A stretch of DNA of 30,023 nt from DATMYQ01 sp035560935. GTDB taxonomy: Bacteria; Bacillota; Negativicutes; Sporomusales; Sporomusaceae. The notes under the pieces were generated by a model that did no database searches, was not told the DNA's origin, and worked only from the letters and a program-made list of their open reading frames with translations. This document shows, piece after piece, positions 8,277 through 17,049 of the stretch. Where the stretch lies: the NCBI GenBank assembly GCA_035560935.1, contig DATMYQ010000190.1, positions 1-30,023 on the forward strand. The letters run 5' to 3'. A program made the position numbers and the translations under genes. Each line of letters begins with the position of its first letter. The stretch's first letter is position 1.

Positions 8277-10385
8277 TTACGCTTTGGGCGCGCCTTCGCC
8301 TTCCCGCGGTTCCGGTTTCAACAATTCTTTACGGGAAAGGTTGACCCGACCCTGGCGATCAATTTCCATAACTTTAACCTGGATTTCATCGCCGATATTG
8401 ACCACGTCCTCGACTTTGGCCACCCGTTCCCGGGCCAGCTGGGAAATATGAACCAAACCTTCTTTACCCGGCAAAATTTCCACAAACGCGCCGAAGTTCA
8501 TCAGGCGGGTTACTTTACCGTTGTAGACCGTTCCCACTTCCACTTCGCGCACCAGATTTTCAATGATGCTGACGGCTTTTTTGCCGGCTTCCATATCCAC
8601 AGCGGCGATGAATACCTTGCCGTCATCTTCAATATCGATGCTGACACCGGTTTCTTCAATAATTTTCTTAATAATCTTGCCGCCAGGTCCAATGACGTCG
8701 CGAATTTTATCCGGGTGAATCTGCATGGTGATAATCCGGGGAGCGTACGGCGACAATTCTTCCCGTGGCTGTTGGATCACTTCCAGCATTTTGCCCAGAA
8801 TGTGCATCCGGCCACGTTTGGCCTGGGCCAACGCATCCCGCAGAATTTCCTCGGTCAGTCCGGCAATTTTGATATCCATCTGAATGGCCGTAACCCCTTT
8901 GGTGGTGCCGGCTACTTTAAAGTCCATATCGCCCAGCGCATCTTCCATACCCTGGATATCAGTCAAAATGGTATGATGGTCGCCGTCTTTCACCAGACCC
9001 ATGGCCACGCCGGAAACCGGTGCCTTAATCGGCACGCCGGCATCCATCAGTGACAGCGTACTGCCGCAGACACTGCCCATGGAGCTGGAACCGTTGGATT
9101 CCAACACCTCGGACACCAGGCGCATCGTGTAGGGGAATTCGATTTCCGTCGGCAACACCGGAATCAGCGCCCGTTCCGCCAACGCGCCATGACCGATTTC
9201 CCGCCGTCCCGGTCCCCGGGTCGGACGGGTTTCACCGACGCTGAAGGAAGGGAAATTATAATGGTGCATGTAACGTTTCGAATCTTCCACGCCCAAACCG
9301 TCTAAAATCTGCTCGTCGCCAATGGCGCCCAGCGTCGTAACGGTCAGTACCTGCGTTTGTCCCCGGGTAAAGAGCCCGGTGCCATGCGTCCGACCCAATA
9401 CGCCGACATCGCAGGAGATAGGGCGCACTTCTTCCAACTGGCGGCCATCCGGGCGAATTTTATCCACGGTAATCATTCTACGAACCGTGTCCTTCAGGAG
9501 TTTCTGCACCACATAGGAAACGTCTTTGCCGTTATCCGGATACAGCTCGGCAAAATGTTCCGCGGTTTCTTTCTTTACCTGTTTGATATCGTCTTCCCGC
9601 TGCAGTTTGTCCGAATTGGCCACCGCCGTCCGGATTTTTTCAGCGCAGTATTCTTTTACGGCCTGCTCAAGGTCAGCCGGCGGCGCATATAGTTTTTTCT
9701 CTTGCTTCGGTTTACCTACTGCAGCGATAATTCTTTCCTGGAAAGCAACAATTTCCTGGATCACTTTATGTCCAAACATAATCGCGTCCAGAATCACTTC
9801 TTCCGACAGTTCGCTGGCGCCGGCTTCCACCATCAACACGGCGTCTTTGGTGCCGGCTACCACCAGGTTCAGATCGCCGGCGGCCTGTTGTTCCGTGGTC
9901 GGGTTCACGATCAATTCACCGTCAATACGTCCAACCCGGACACCGCCCACCGGACCATTAAAGATGATATCAGAAATACCCAACGCGCAGGACGCACCGA
10001 TCATCGCGGTGACATCCGGCGAATTATTTTGATCCACCGACAATACGGTAGTGACTACCTGCACATCATTACGCAGTCCGTCGGCAAACAACGGACGAAT
10101 CGGTCGGTCAATCAGCCGGCAGGCCAAAATCGCCGCTTCGCTGGGGCGTCCTTCTCTTTTGATAAAACCGCCGGGAATTTTCCCCACGGAATACATACGT
10201 TCTTCATAATCCACCGTCAGCGGAAAAAAGTCAACACCGGGTCTCGGTTCCGCCGATTGGGTCGCTGTGGCCAACACCGCCGTATCGCCATAACGAATCA
10301 GCACGGCACCGCCTGCCTGCTTGGCCATCCGCCCGGTTTCGATCACCAGGTCACGACCGCCAACCTGCATTTGAAAAGTATCCAT
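8277..10385 (-). CDS. pnp: Polyribonucleotide nucleotidyltransferase (PNPase)
   Basis: PNPase degrades RNA 3'-5' by phosphorolysis. The 702-aa product has the full architecture: two RNase PH domains joined by a helical domain, then a KH domain with IGPGGKIIKKI near residue 560 and a C-terminal S1 domain from about 620 (YNGKVTRLMNFGAFVEI). ATG 10385 has GAGGGGG 10 nt upstream and puts MDTFQMQVGGRDL at the terminus; an upstream in-frame start at 10424 has no clear ribosome site. It follows rpsO, as in most bacteria, but a strong terminator separates the two. The 230-nt gap before it holds no promoter I can defend. Confidence 0.97.
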   Translation of the reverse strand: MDTFQMQVGGRDLVIETGRMAKQAGGAVLIRYGDTAVLATATQSAEPRPGVDFFPLTVDYEERMYSVGKIPGGFIKREGRPSEAAILACRLIDRPIRPLFADGLRNDVQVVTTVLSVDQNNSPDVTAMIGASCALGISDIIFNGPVGGVRVGRIDGELIVNPTTEQQAAGDLNLVVAGTKDAVLMVEAGASELSEEVILDAIMFGHKVIQEIVAFQERIIAAVGKPKQEKKLYAPPADLEQAVKEYCAEKIRTAVANSDKLQREDDIKQVKKETAEHFAELYPDNGKDVSYVVQKLLKDTVRRMITVDKIRPDGRQLEEVRPISCDVGVLGRTHGTGLFTRGQTQVLTVTTLGAIGDEQILDGLGVEDSKRYMHHYNFPSFSVGETRPTRGPGRREIGHGALAERALIPVLPTEIEFPYTMRLVSEVLESNGSSSMGSVCGSTLSLMDAGVPIKAPVSGVAMGLVKDGDHHTILTDIQGMEDALGDMDFKVAGTTKGVTAIQMDIKIAGLTEEILRDALAQAKRGRMHILGKMLEVIQQPREELSPYAPRIITMQIHPDKIRDVIGPGGKIIKKIIEETGVSIDIEDDGKVFIAAVDMEAGKKAVSIIENLVREVEVGTVYNGKVTRLMNFGAFVEILPGKEGLVHISQLARERVAKVEDVVNIGDEIQVKVMEIDRQGRVNLSRKELLKPEPREGEGAPKA

Positions 10386-10555
10386 ATTTTGTTTTCCCCC
10401 TCTTTTTACCCTTATATCTCTCAATAAAGTTTATTTCTTCGACATATTCGTGTTTTTCCCTTTATTCTTGCATGATGTGGGACGGAAAAAACCGTATAAA
10501 CAAGAAAACCACGCCGCGCGTTTTTTTGCGTTGCGTTTAACCATCCCAGCATAGT

Positions 10556-10585
10556 AAAAAAGCGGGAAAAATATCCCGCTTTTTT
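10556..10585 (-). terminator. Rho-independent terminator of rpsO
   Basis: A 12-bp inverted repeat (10556-10567 and 10574-10585) with a GC core AGCGGGA and flanking A/T runs, loop of 6 nt. On the minus strand it ends in TTTTTT, about 55 nt after the rpsO stop. Because of its symmetry it could work in either direction. Confidence 0.9.
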
Positions 10586-10637
10586 ATCGTTCGGAAACGT
10601 CCTTCCGATGGTTTCGCTGCCGCCTGCGCCGCCGCGA

Positions 10638-10904
10638 TTATTTTCTGAGATTCAGTTTTTCCAGAATGGAACGGTAACGGGCAATATCGTTATCTTTCAG
10701 ATAATTCAACAAGCCTCTGCGCTGACCAACCATTTTCAACAGACCCCGGCGGGAGTGATGGTCTTTTTTATGCTCTTTCAGATGGCCGGTCAGATAGTTG
10801 ATCCGTTCCGTCAGAATGGCAATCTGAACTTCCGGGGATCCGGTGTCGTTCAGATGCACGCGATACTTTTCGATCAGTTGTTGTTTCAATTCCGGTGTTA
10901 ACAT
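10638..10904 (-). CDS. rpsO: 30S ribosomal protein S15
   Basis: S15 binds the central domain of 16S rRNA early in 30S assembly. The 88-aa product is full length. LNDTGSPEVQIAILTERI (about 17-34), HKKDHHSRRGLLKMVGQRR and the C-terminal YRSILEKLNLRK are characteristic. ATG 10904 has GGAGG 8 nt upstream. An open extension to 11000 would overlap its promoter and add non-family sequence, so I reject it. It has its own promoter and terminator and forms a single-gene unit. Confidence 0.97.
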   Translation of the reverse strand: MLTPELKQQLIEKYRVHLNDTGSPEVQIAILTERINYLTGHLKEHKKDHHSRRGLLKMVGQRRGLLNYLKDNDIARYRSILEKLNLRK

Positions 10905-11004
10905 GGCATTCGCCTCCATTTTTTTACTTCTTATCCCCAATAGCCAAGAAAATCGTCGGAGACTCAACCTTCCTCGCCATGGTTCATAGAATTTGACCAT
11001 CCAC

Positions 11005-11033
11005 AGTCTATCACAACTCTCACCGGATGTAAA
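11005..11033 (-). promoter_or_regulatory. Promoter of rpsO
   Basis: TTTACA (11028-11033), 17 nt, then TAGACT (11005-11010) preceded by TGA, giving an extended -10 on the minus strand. The predicted start near 10998 leaves an untranslated leader of about 95 nt. Confidence 0.68.
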
Positions 11034-11034
11034 T

Positions 11035-11055
11035 AAGCAAACATAAAAAGTTTGC
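11035..11055 (-). terminator. Weak hairpin after ribF, possible terminator
   Basis: GCAAAC and GTTTGC (11050-11055 and 11037-11042) form a 6-bp stem with a 7-nt loop, followed on the minus strand by TTATTT. It lies 12 nt after the ribF stop and just before the rpsO promoter. It is the only candidate end signal for the long rimP-ribF operon and looks inefficient. Confidence 0.4.
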
Positions 11056-11066
11056 CGCCGGAAGAG

Positions 11067-11984
11067 TTATGTCCGGTAAGAGATTGCTGCCTCAATATCA
11101 CGCTGGATTTGCTCCTGCAGTTGCTGGCGCGATGAAAATACCATTTCTCCCCGCAAGCGTTTCAGAAAACGAACGGTGATCACCTGGCCGTAAAGGTCGC
11201 CGGTAAATTTCATTAAATGAGTTTCCATACGCCGTTGCCGGCCATTAAAGGTTGGATTGTCGCCCACGTTGGCTACGCCAAGATAGTTGCCGTATGGAGT
11301 TTCCACCTGCGCCACATATACACCATCCGCAGGAATCAGCCGGTCCGCAGGGAAGATCATATTCGCGGTGGGAAATCCCAGAGTATGACCCCGTCGGTCA
11401 CCAGTGACCACTTCCTGCGTCAGGCTCCAAGGGCGGCCCAACAGTTCCGCCGCTTTTTCCATGTTACCATCAGCCACCAACTGACGAATGAGCGTACTGC
11501 TGACCAGCACATCCTCCAACCGGAGAGCATCCATCACTTCTAATGAAAAACCACATTCTTTGCCGGCCGCCCGTAACATTTCCGGTGAACCGGCGCCCCG
11601 GTAGCCAAAAGAATAATTAGGTCCGACCACAATATGCCGCAAATCCAGTTTATCCAATAACAGACGGATAAAACCCGCAGGTTCGATTTTCAAAAAGTGC
11701 CGGGTAAACGGCAGTGAAACCAACACGTCAATACCCAGGCTTTCAATAACCGCCGCCTTTTCTTCCTGCGAAATAATCTGCAGCGGACAACGTTCCGGCT
11801 CAATCACGGCCAGGGGATGATTGCTGAAGGTAAAAACCACCCCGGTTCCGTTGTTCACCGCCGCTAATTGCGCCACCCGGGAAATAACCCGCTGATGGCC
11901 GATATGAACACCGTCAAAAGTCCCCAGGCCGACGGCCACGTTCTCAAACCGTTCCAGGTCTTCTATTCGGGTGATGATCCTCAT
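11067..11984 (-). CDS. ribF: Bifunctional riboflavin kinase/FAD synthetase
   Basis: RibF phosphorylates riboflavin to FMN and adenylates FMN to FAD. The N-terminal adenylyltransferase carries GTFDGVHIGHQ (21-31) and SSTLIRQLVADG (near 160). The C-terminal riboflavin kinase begins around 185 with GDRRGHTLGFPTANM and continues to the end. The 305-aa length is typical. ATG 11984 has AAGGAG 6 nt upstream. It is the last gene of the translation operon, 32 nt after truB, a common Bacillota arrangement (truB-ribF-rpsO). Confidence 0.96.
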   Translation of the reverse strand: MRIITRIEDLERFENVAVGLGTFDGVHIGHQRVISRVAQLAAVNNGTGVVFTFSNHPLAVIEPERCPLQIISQEEKAAVIESLGIDVLVSLPFTRHFLKIEPAGFIRLLLDKLDLRHIVVGPNYSFGYRGAGSPEMLRAAGKECGFSLEVMDALRLEDVLVSSTLIRQLVADGNMEKAAELLGRPWSLTQEVVTGDRRGHTLGFPTANMIFPADRLIPADGVYVAQVETPYGNYLGVANVGDNPTFNGRQRRMETHLMKFTGDLYGQVITVRFLKRLRGEMVFSSRQQLQEQIQRDIEAAISYRT

Positions 11985-12016
11985 ACAAGTCTCCTTATTA
12001 GGGCGCTGTCATTTCC

Positions 12017-12913
12017 TTAAGAAGGGTCTGTAAACATAATTTTTTCCGGCTTCAACACCAGGTTCACCGGTGATTGAACCAACCGGCCAATACCCACAAA
12101 CCGCTTTTCCTCATCATACATCCTTACCCGTTCATCGGCCGGATAGCAGGTATCCGGACAGATAACCGGACGTCCGTGTATCATTTCCGTAAATTCTGCT
12201 GCCGACAGGCAAATCGTCGGCAAACGTCCCAGCATCAAATCCGCCGGTTGCAGCACCTGCAGCGGTTGCACGGCAATTTCTTCCAGCGTATGCGCCTGTT
12301 CCAGAGCAAACGCCCCGACCCGGGTCCGCACCAAAAAAGACATCATGGCCGGATATCCCAGTTTTTTACCGATATCTTCACAAAGAGAACGGATATACGT
12401 CCCCTTGGAGCAGGTCACGTCAAAAGAAAACCCCTGTTCCAGCCGCCGAATAAGCCCTATGTTGCTGATATCTATTGTGCGCGCTTCCCGGGCTACGGTA
12501 ATGCCGGCCCGGGCCAGCTCATACATTTTCTTTCCGTCTACCTTTATCGCCGAATACATGGGCGGAATCTGTTCCTGGCGTCCCCGGAAGCTGTTCAGCG
12601 CCGTGATCAATGCCTCTGTTTCCGGCATGATCACATCTTGCGAACACAACACTTTCCCGGTATCATCACCGGTATCGGTGGCCACTCCCAGGATTATTTC
12701 CGCCCGGTAACTTTTATCATCATCGGCAAAGTATTCGATCAGCCGTGTGGCTTTCCCTAAAAACACCGGCAAAACGCCGGCTGCCGCCGGATCCAAAGTT
12801 CCGGCGTGTCCGACCCGTTTTTGACCATACTGACGCCGTATATACGAAACCACGTCATGCGATGTCATGCCGGGTGGCTTCAATACATTAATCACACCGC
12901 CGGGAAATGTCAT
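12017..12913 (-). CDS. truB: tRNA pseudouridine(55) synthase
   Basis: TruB converts U55 in the tRNA T loop to pseudouridine. The catalytic aspartate is D41 in HAGTLDPAAAGVLPV, and GVATDTGDDTG and CSKGTYIRSLCEDIG are further family motifs. The C-terminus (about 240-298) is a PUA-like extension. The ATG overlaps the nrnA stop as ATGA, and GGAGG lies 7 nt upstream, so translation is coupled to the DHH phosphoesterase gene. Confidence 0.96.
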   Translation of the reverse strand: MTFPGGVINVLKPPGMTSHDVVSYIRRQYGQKRVGHAGTLDPAAAGVLPVFLGKATRLIEYFADDDKSYRAEIILGVATDTGDDTGKVLCSQDVIMPETEALITALNSFRGRQEQIPPMYSAIKVDGKKMYELARAGITVAREARTIDISNIGLIRRLEQGFSFDVTCSKGTYIRSLCEDIGKKLGYPAMMSFLVRTRVGAFALEQAHTLEEIAVQPLQVLQPADLMLGRLPTICLSAAEFTEMIHGRPVICPDTCYPADERVRMYDEEKRFVGIGRLVQSPVNLVLKPEKIMFTDPS

Positions 12914-13869
12914 GCGGTTTCCTCCAGTTGCCGGGTCAGCATCGTGATCACCTGTTCTTTGGCTTCCGCCAGCGAACCTTTCACCGTGCAGCCGGCCGCC
13001 CGTACATGGCCACCGCCGCCAAAGGTCAAGGCCAGACGGCTGACGTCAAATCCCCGGGAGCGCAAACTGACCCGCACTTGGGAATTCTCCGCCACTTTAA
13101 ATAAAATCGCCACGTCCACCCCTTCAATGGTACGGGGATAGTTAACCAGCCCGTCGGTATACTCCCGGACTTCATTCAGCAGATCTTCCGTCAGGCTGAT
13201 GCAGGCGATTCGGTTGTTCGCGTAGAGTTCCAGCGTTTCCAGCACCCGACCCAACGCCTGTACGCTGGCCAGTGGTCTAACGTCCATCGCTTCGGCGACA
13301 AGTTCCGGCTGGGCCCCCCACTCCACTAAGCGGGCGGCATGGCGGAAGGTAGCGGCAGCAGTATTGGCATAACGAAAAAAGCCACAATCGGTGGCAATCG
13401 CTGTATATAGACAGGAAGCCAGCGCCGGCGACCCCGGCGCTTCCGCCAGCAACAGTAAGTCCAGAACAATTTCACCGGTTGCCGCCGCAGCACTGTCCAC
13501 ATAGGAATAATCGGCAAAACCGGCATTTGATATATGATGATCAAGATTCAGCACCGGGGCGTCAACGGCATCGCTCACCGTACCAACCCGCTCGGCATCA
13601 CTGGCATCAAGGATCACCAACAGATCATAGGCCTGTCGCTCTCCCGGCCGGGCAATTTTTTCCCAAGCCGGCAAAAAACGATACATAGGAGGAACTTCAT
13701 CATCCAATAGCATAGCGACCTGTTTCCCGGTCGCCTGCAAATGGTGATAAAGCCCCAGCATCGAACCGATGGCGTCGCCATCCGGTCGCATATGCGTGGT
13801 CAGAGCCACGCTGCGAGCCTGTTTCAACAGGTCCGCAGCCTCTGACAGCGATACTTTACGCACCGCCAT
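12910..13869 (-). CDS. nrnA: DHH/DHHA1 phosphoesterase, NrnA-type nanoRNase/pAp phosphatase
   Basis: NrnA-type enzymes degrade RNA oligonucleotides of 2-5 nt and often dephosphorylate 3'-phosphoadenosine 5'-phosphate. The DHH domain shows THMRPDGDAIGS (H26, D30, D32), VILDASD (D88) and LDHHISN (110-112). The DHHA1 domain ends with the nucleotide-binding FGGGGHVRAAG near 280. All metal ligands are present in the 319-aa product. It overlaps rbfA by 1 nt (TAATG) and truB by 4 nt. This place between rbfA and truB is conserved in many Bacillota and fits RNA turnover coupled to the translation operon. It could also act on cyclic-dinucleotide breakdown products. Confidence 0.92.
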   Translation of the reverse strand: MAVRKVSLSEAADLLKQARSVALTTHMRPDGDAIGSMLGLYHHLQATGKQVAMLLDDEVPPMYRFLPAWEKIARPGERQAYDLLVILDASDAERVGTVSDAVDAPVLNLDHHISNAGFADYSYVDSAAAATGEIVLDLLLLAEAPGSPALASCLYTAIATDCGFFRYANTAAATFRHAARLVEWGAQPELVAEAMDVRPLASVQALGRVLETLELYANNRIACISLTEDLLNEVREYTDGLVNYPRTIEGVDVAILFKVAENSQVRVSLRSRGFDVSRLALTFGGGGHVRAAGCTVKGSLAEAKEQVITMLTRQLEETA

Positions 13870-14225
13870 TATCGCTGGCCTTCTTCCCGTTGCAGTTTCA
13901 GCAACAATTCCTGAATATGAGTGCTGTAATCCAGCGAAGTATCAATATGGAGCGATAATTCCGGCGTAAACCGCATGCGAATCCGCTTGCCGATTTCCGA
14001 CCGTAAATAGCCCAGAGAACTTTGCAGTCCCTGAAACGTATCCGCTTTTTGCTCGTCACTGCCCATCAGGCTGACAAACACCTTAGCGCTGCGTAAATCC
14101 CCTGTGGCTTCCACAGTGGTCACAGTAACAAAGCCAATCCTGGGGTCTTTCAACTCCGTCAAGATCATCCTGCTGATTTCCTGTTTAATAAACTCCTGTA
14201 CTTTTTCCACGCGGAGCTGTCCCAT
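13869..14225 (-). CDS. rbfA: Ribosome-binding factor A
   Basis: RbfA is a KH-type 16S rRNA-binding factor for late 30S maturation and cold growth. The 118-aa product has the family N-terminus RVEKVQEFIKQEISRMI, followed by LKDPRIGFVTVTTVEATGDL and AKVFVS. The ATG has GGAGG 7 nt upstream. The gene starts 24 nt after infB and overlaps nrnA by one base. Confidence 0.95.
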   Translation of the reverse strand: MGQLRVEKVQEFIKQEISRMILTELKDPRIGFVTVTTVEATGDLRSAKVFVSLMGSDEQKADTFQGLQSSLGYLRSEIGKRIRMRFTPELSLHIDTSLDYSTHIQELLLKLQREEGQR

Positions 14226-14249
14226 TTTTCATCCTCCGTCCTGCAGAAA

Positions 14250-17030
14250 CTAATTATTGCCGCTGCTGCCTTTCTGCGGAACCAATTCCATCATAAAGGC
14301 TTCAACAATGTCGCCTTCTTTAATATCCCGGAATTTCTCAATGGAAATCCCGCATTCATAACCCTGGGCCACTTCCTTCACATCATCCTTAAATCGACGC
14401 AAGGATTCCAGTTTTCCTTCATGAATCACAATGCTGTCGCGGAGAACCCGAACCTGAGAAGTACTGGTGATTTTTCCTTCCAGTACATACGAGCCGGCAA
14501 TGATCGCCTTGGGCACGCTGATCAGCTGACGAACCTCGGCTTTACCCAAAATCACTTCTTTGTATTCCGGCGCCAGCATGCCGGTAATGGCCGCTTCCAC
14601 ATCGTTCAGCGCCTCGTAGATTACCCGGTACATCCGGATGTCCACTTTTTCGCTGTCGGCAAACTTGCGTGCATTACTATCCGGACGAACATTAAAGCCG
14701 ATAATCAACGCATTGGAAGCAGACGCCAGCATCACGTCAGATTCGTTGATAGCGCCAACACCAGAATGAATGATGTTAACCCGCACTTCTTTATTTTTCA
14801 GGTTTACCAGAGATTGCCGCAAGGCTTCAATGGAGCCCTGAACGTCGGCTTTAACAACGATATTCAAGTCCTTAATCTGCCCATCCTGAATCTGTTGGAA
14901 CAGATCTTCCAGTGAAACCTTCTGGGCTTGTTTCATATCTTCGGTACGTTTTTTGGCCACCCGTTTTTCGGCAATGTTCCGGGCCGTCCGCTCGTCCACG
15001 GCCACCAAAGTATCACCCGCCTGCGGCACGTCCGACAATCCGAGCACTTCCACCGGTGTGGAAGGTTCCGCTTTTTTCACTTTCTCGCCCCGGTCATTGA
15101 TCATGGCCCGGACTTTACCGAAGGCAGTGCCGGCAATAATGGTGTCACCGACATGCAGCGTTCCTTTTTGCACCAGTACGGTAGCCACCGGACCACGACC
15201 CTTATCCAGTTCCGCCTCGATGATGGTACCATAGGCCAGACGGTTGGGGTTAGCGCGCAAGTCCTGCATTTCGGCCACCAGCAGAATCATTTCCAACAGT
15301 TCCTTCAGACCGGTTTTCTGATGGGCGGATACCGGCACCATGATTGTATCGCCGCCCCAGTCTTCCGGAATGAGTCCGTGCTCGGAAAGCTGCTGCTTCA
15401 CCCGTTCGGGGTTGGCCCCCTCCCGGTCCATTTTATTGATCGCCACGATAATAGGTACCTTGGCGGATTTTGAGTGATTAATCGCTTCAATGGTCTGCGG
15501 CATGACGCCGTCATCGGCGGCCACGACCAAAATGGCAATATCTGTGGCCTGCGCGCCCCGTGCCCGCATCGCGGTAAAGGCTTCATGGCCGGGAGTATCC
15601 AAAAATACGATTTTCTTGCCTTGGCACATCACCTGATAAGCGCCGATATGCTGAGTAATCCCGCCGGCTTCGGAAGCCGTGACGTTGGTTTTACGGATCA
15701 CATCCAGCACCGAAGTCTTACCATGGTCAACGTGACCCATTACCGTGACCACCGGCGGCCGCGGCAGCAAATCCTTGGGATCGTCCTCAATTTCAGCAAT
15801 TTCAGTGGGATCTTCTTCCGGCGGTAATTCTTCGACGGTCACGCCGAACTCAGCCGCTAAAATAGTTGCTGTCTCAAAATCGATTTCCTGATTAATGGTG
15901 GCCATTACGCCCAACAGCATCAGTTTTTTGATGATTTCGCTGACTTCACGGCTCATCTTGCCCGCCAGTTCTTTCACCGTCAGAGATTCACCCATTCTGA
16001 TGCTTTTGGGACGGATCGGTTCCGGTTTCGGAAGATTTTGCTGAGCCGGTCCCCCAGCGGAACGATGATGCCCGGGGCGTTGTCCCGGTCCCGGTCGTCT
16101 GCCGCCAAAGGAATTGTTGGGACGGTTACCGCCCGGTCGTGCTCCTGCTCCACCTTGCGGCGGGCGTTGTCCGAATCCGCCACCTTGCGGTCTGGACTGC
16201 GGCGACGCTGCGCCGGCGGCACCGCCTTGCGGGCGTGCCCCCGGTTGACCTTGCTGATACGGCGGACGCTGTTGCTGCTGACCACCCTGTTGTTGATACG
16301 GGGGACGCGGCTGTTGTCCCTGGCCCTGTTGATACGGCGGACGTTGTTGCTGCTGACCACCCTGTTGATATGGGGGGCGCGGCTGTTGTCCCTGACCCTG
16401 TTGATACGGCGGGCGCGGCTGTTGTCCCTGGCCTTGTTGATACGGCGGACGCGGTTGTTGTCCCTGGCCCTGTTGGTACGGTGGACGCGGTTGCTGTCCC
16501 TGGCCCTGTTGATACGGCGGACGCGGCTGTTGTCCCTGACTCTGTTGGTACGGCGGACGCGGCTGTTGTCCCTGACCCTGTTGGTACGGCGGACGCGGTT
16601 GTTGTCCCTGACCCTGTTGATACGGCGGACGCGGTTGTTGTCCCTGGCCCTGTTGGTACGGCGGACGTTGTTGCTGTCCCTGACCCTGTTGATACGGCGG
16701 ACGCGGTTGTTGCTGCTGGTCACCATTCATAGGCCGCTGCGGCGGTGCCGTCTGATCTCCTGCCGGTCTGGCCGGCGCTGCTGGTCTCACTGCACTAACA
16801 GGTACCGTTTCCGGTTTGTTATTGACAACCGGTTCCTTGCGTGGAGCCGGCGCCGGTTCCGGCGCACCGGTTTTCCTGGCAAACGTCCGATCAATGACGA
16901 CTTTGGCGTCTTCATCAATACTACTCATATGGTTTTTCGCCGTAATATTATTACGGGCTAAAATATCAATAATCACTTTGCTGGTCGTATTTAAGTCCTT
17001 TGCCAATTCATATATCCTATATTTGGACAT
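14250..17030 (-). CDS. infB: Translation initiation factor IF-2 with a long Gln/Pro/Arg repeat
   Basis: IF-2 is the GTPase that places fMet-tRNA on the 30S subunit and promotes 50S joining. The 926-aa product begins with an IF2_N domain (MSKYRIYELAKDLNTTSK, residues 1-50). A low-complexity region (about 60-340) contains 12 repeats of PPYQQGQGQQPR from residue 111. A second IF2_N-like domain near 350 precedes the G domain: GHVDHGKTS (431-439), DTPGHEAF, NKMD, SAHQKTG. Domains II, III and C2 follow. ATG 17030 has GGGGGTGG upstream and puts the family N-terminus first, unlike the open extension to 17063. It lies 19 nt after ylxQ. Confidence 0.97.
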   Translation of the reverse strand: MSKYRIYELAKDLNTTSKVIIDILARNNITAKNHMSSIDEDAKVVIDRTFARKTGAPEPAPAPRKEPVVNNKPETVPVSAVRPAAPARPAGDQTAPPQRPMNGDQQQQPRPPYQQGQGQQQRPPYQQGQGQQPRPPYQQGQGQQPRPPYQQGQGQQPRPPYQQSQGQQPRPPYQQGQGQQPRPPYQQGQGQQPRPPYQQGQGQQPRPPYQQGQGQQPRPPYQQGGQQQQRPPYQQGQGQQPRPPYQQQGGQQQQRPPYQQGQPGARPQGGAAGAASPQSRPQGGGFGQRPPQGGAGARPGGNRPNNSFGGRRPGPGQRPGHHRSAGGPAQQNLPKPEPIRPKSIRMGESLTVKELAGKMSREVSEIIKKLMLLGVMATINQEIDFETATILAAEFGVTVEELPPEEDPTEIAEIEDDPKDLLPRPPVVTVMGHVDHGKTSVLDVIRKTNVTASEAGGITQHIGAYQVMCQGKKIVFLDTPGHEAFTAMRARGAQATDIAILVVAADDGVMPQTIEAINHSKSAKVPIIVAINKMDREGANPERVKQQLSEHGLIPEDWGGDTIMVPVSAHQKTGLKELLEMILLVAEMQDLRANPNRLAYGTIIEAELDKGRGPVATVLVQKGTLHVGDTIIAGTAFGKVRAMINDRGEKVKKAEPSTPVEVLGLSDVPQAGDTLVAVDERTARNIAEKRVAKKRTEDMKQAQKVSLEDLFQQIQDGQIKDLNIVVKADVQGSIEALRQSLVNLKNKEVRVNIIHSGVGAINESDVMLASASNALIIGFNVRPDSNARKFADSEKVDIRMYRVIYEALNDVEAAITGMLAPEYKEVILGKAEVRQLISVPKAIIAGSYVLEGKITSTSQVRVLRDSIVIHEGKLESLRRFKDDVKEVAQGYECGISIEKFRDIKEGDIVEAFMMELVPQKGSSGNN
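16266..16700 (-). repeat. Tandem 36-nt coding repeat in infB (12 units)
   Basis: Eleven 36-nt units and one 39-nt unit encode 12 copies of PPYQQGQGQQPR with few changes (one G to S; two GGQQQQ variants), followed by a degenerate 13th PPYQQ. Units differ at synonymous positions, such as CAA versus CAG and the Gly codons, so the protein pattern seems selected. The unit length is a multiple of three, so copy number can change without a frameshift. Confidence 0.95.
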
Positions 17031-17049
17031 CGATCCACCCCCAAATTCC

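Noticed and set aside
10386..10555. Promoter for pnp
   Set aside because: Several TATA-like strings exist, but none has a -35 match at acceptable spacing, so I list none. A small ACGG/CCGT hairpin at 10482-10495 was too weak to call.
10905..11000. 32-aa N-terminal extension of S15
   Set aside because: The extension starts at the predicted transcription start and is foreign to the S15 family; ATG 10904 has a good ribosome site.
16266..16700. CRISPR-like array of 36-nt repeats
   Set aside because: Repeat length is in the CRISPR range, but units are contiguous with no spacers and are translated as part of IF-2.
16038..16961. Long plus-strand reading frames (up to 307 aa) and another minus-strand frame over the infB repeat
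   Set aside because: The 36-nt unit is a multiple of three and free of stops in several frames, so every copy extends the same shadow frames. The products are low-complexity Leu/Arg, Val/Asp or Arg/Asn repeats, while the infB frame has the known domains on both sides.
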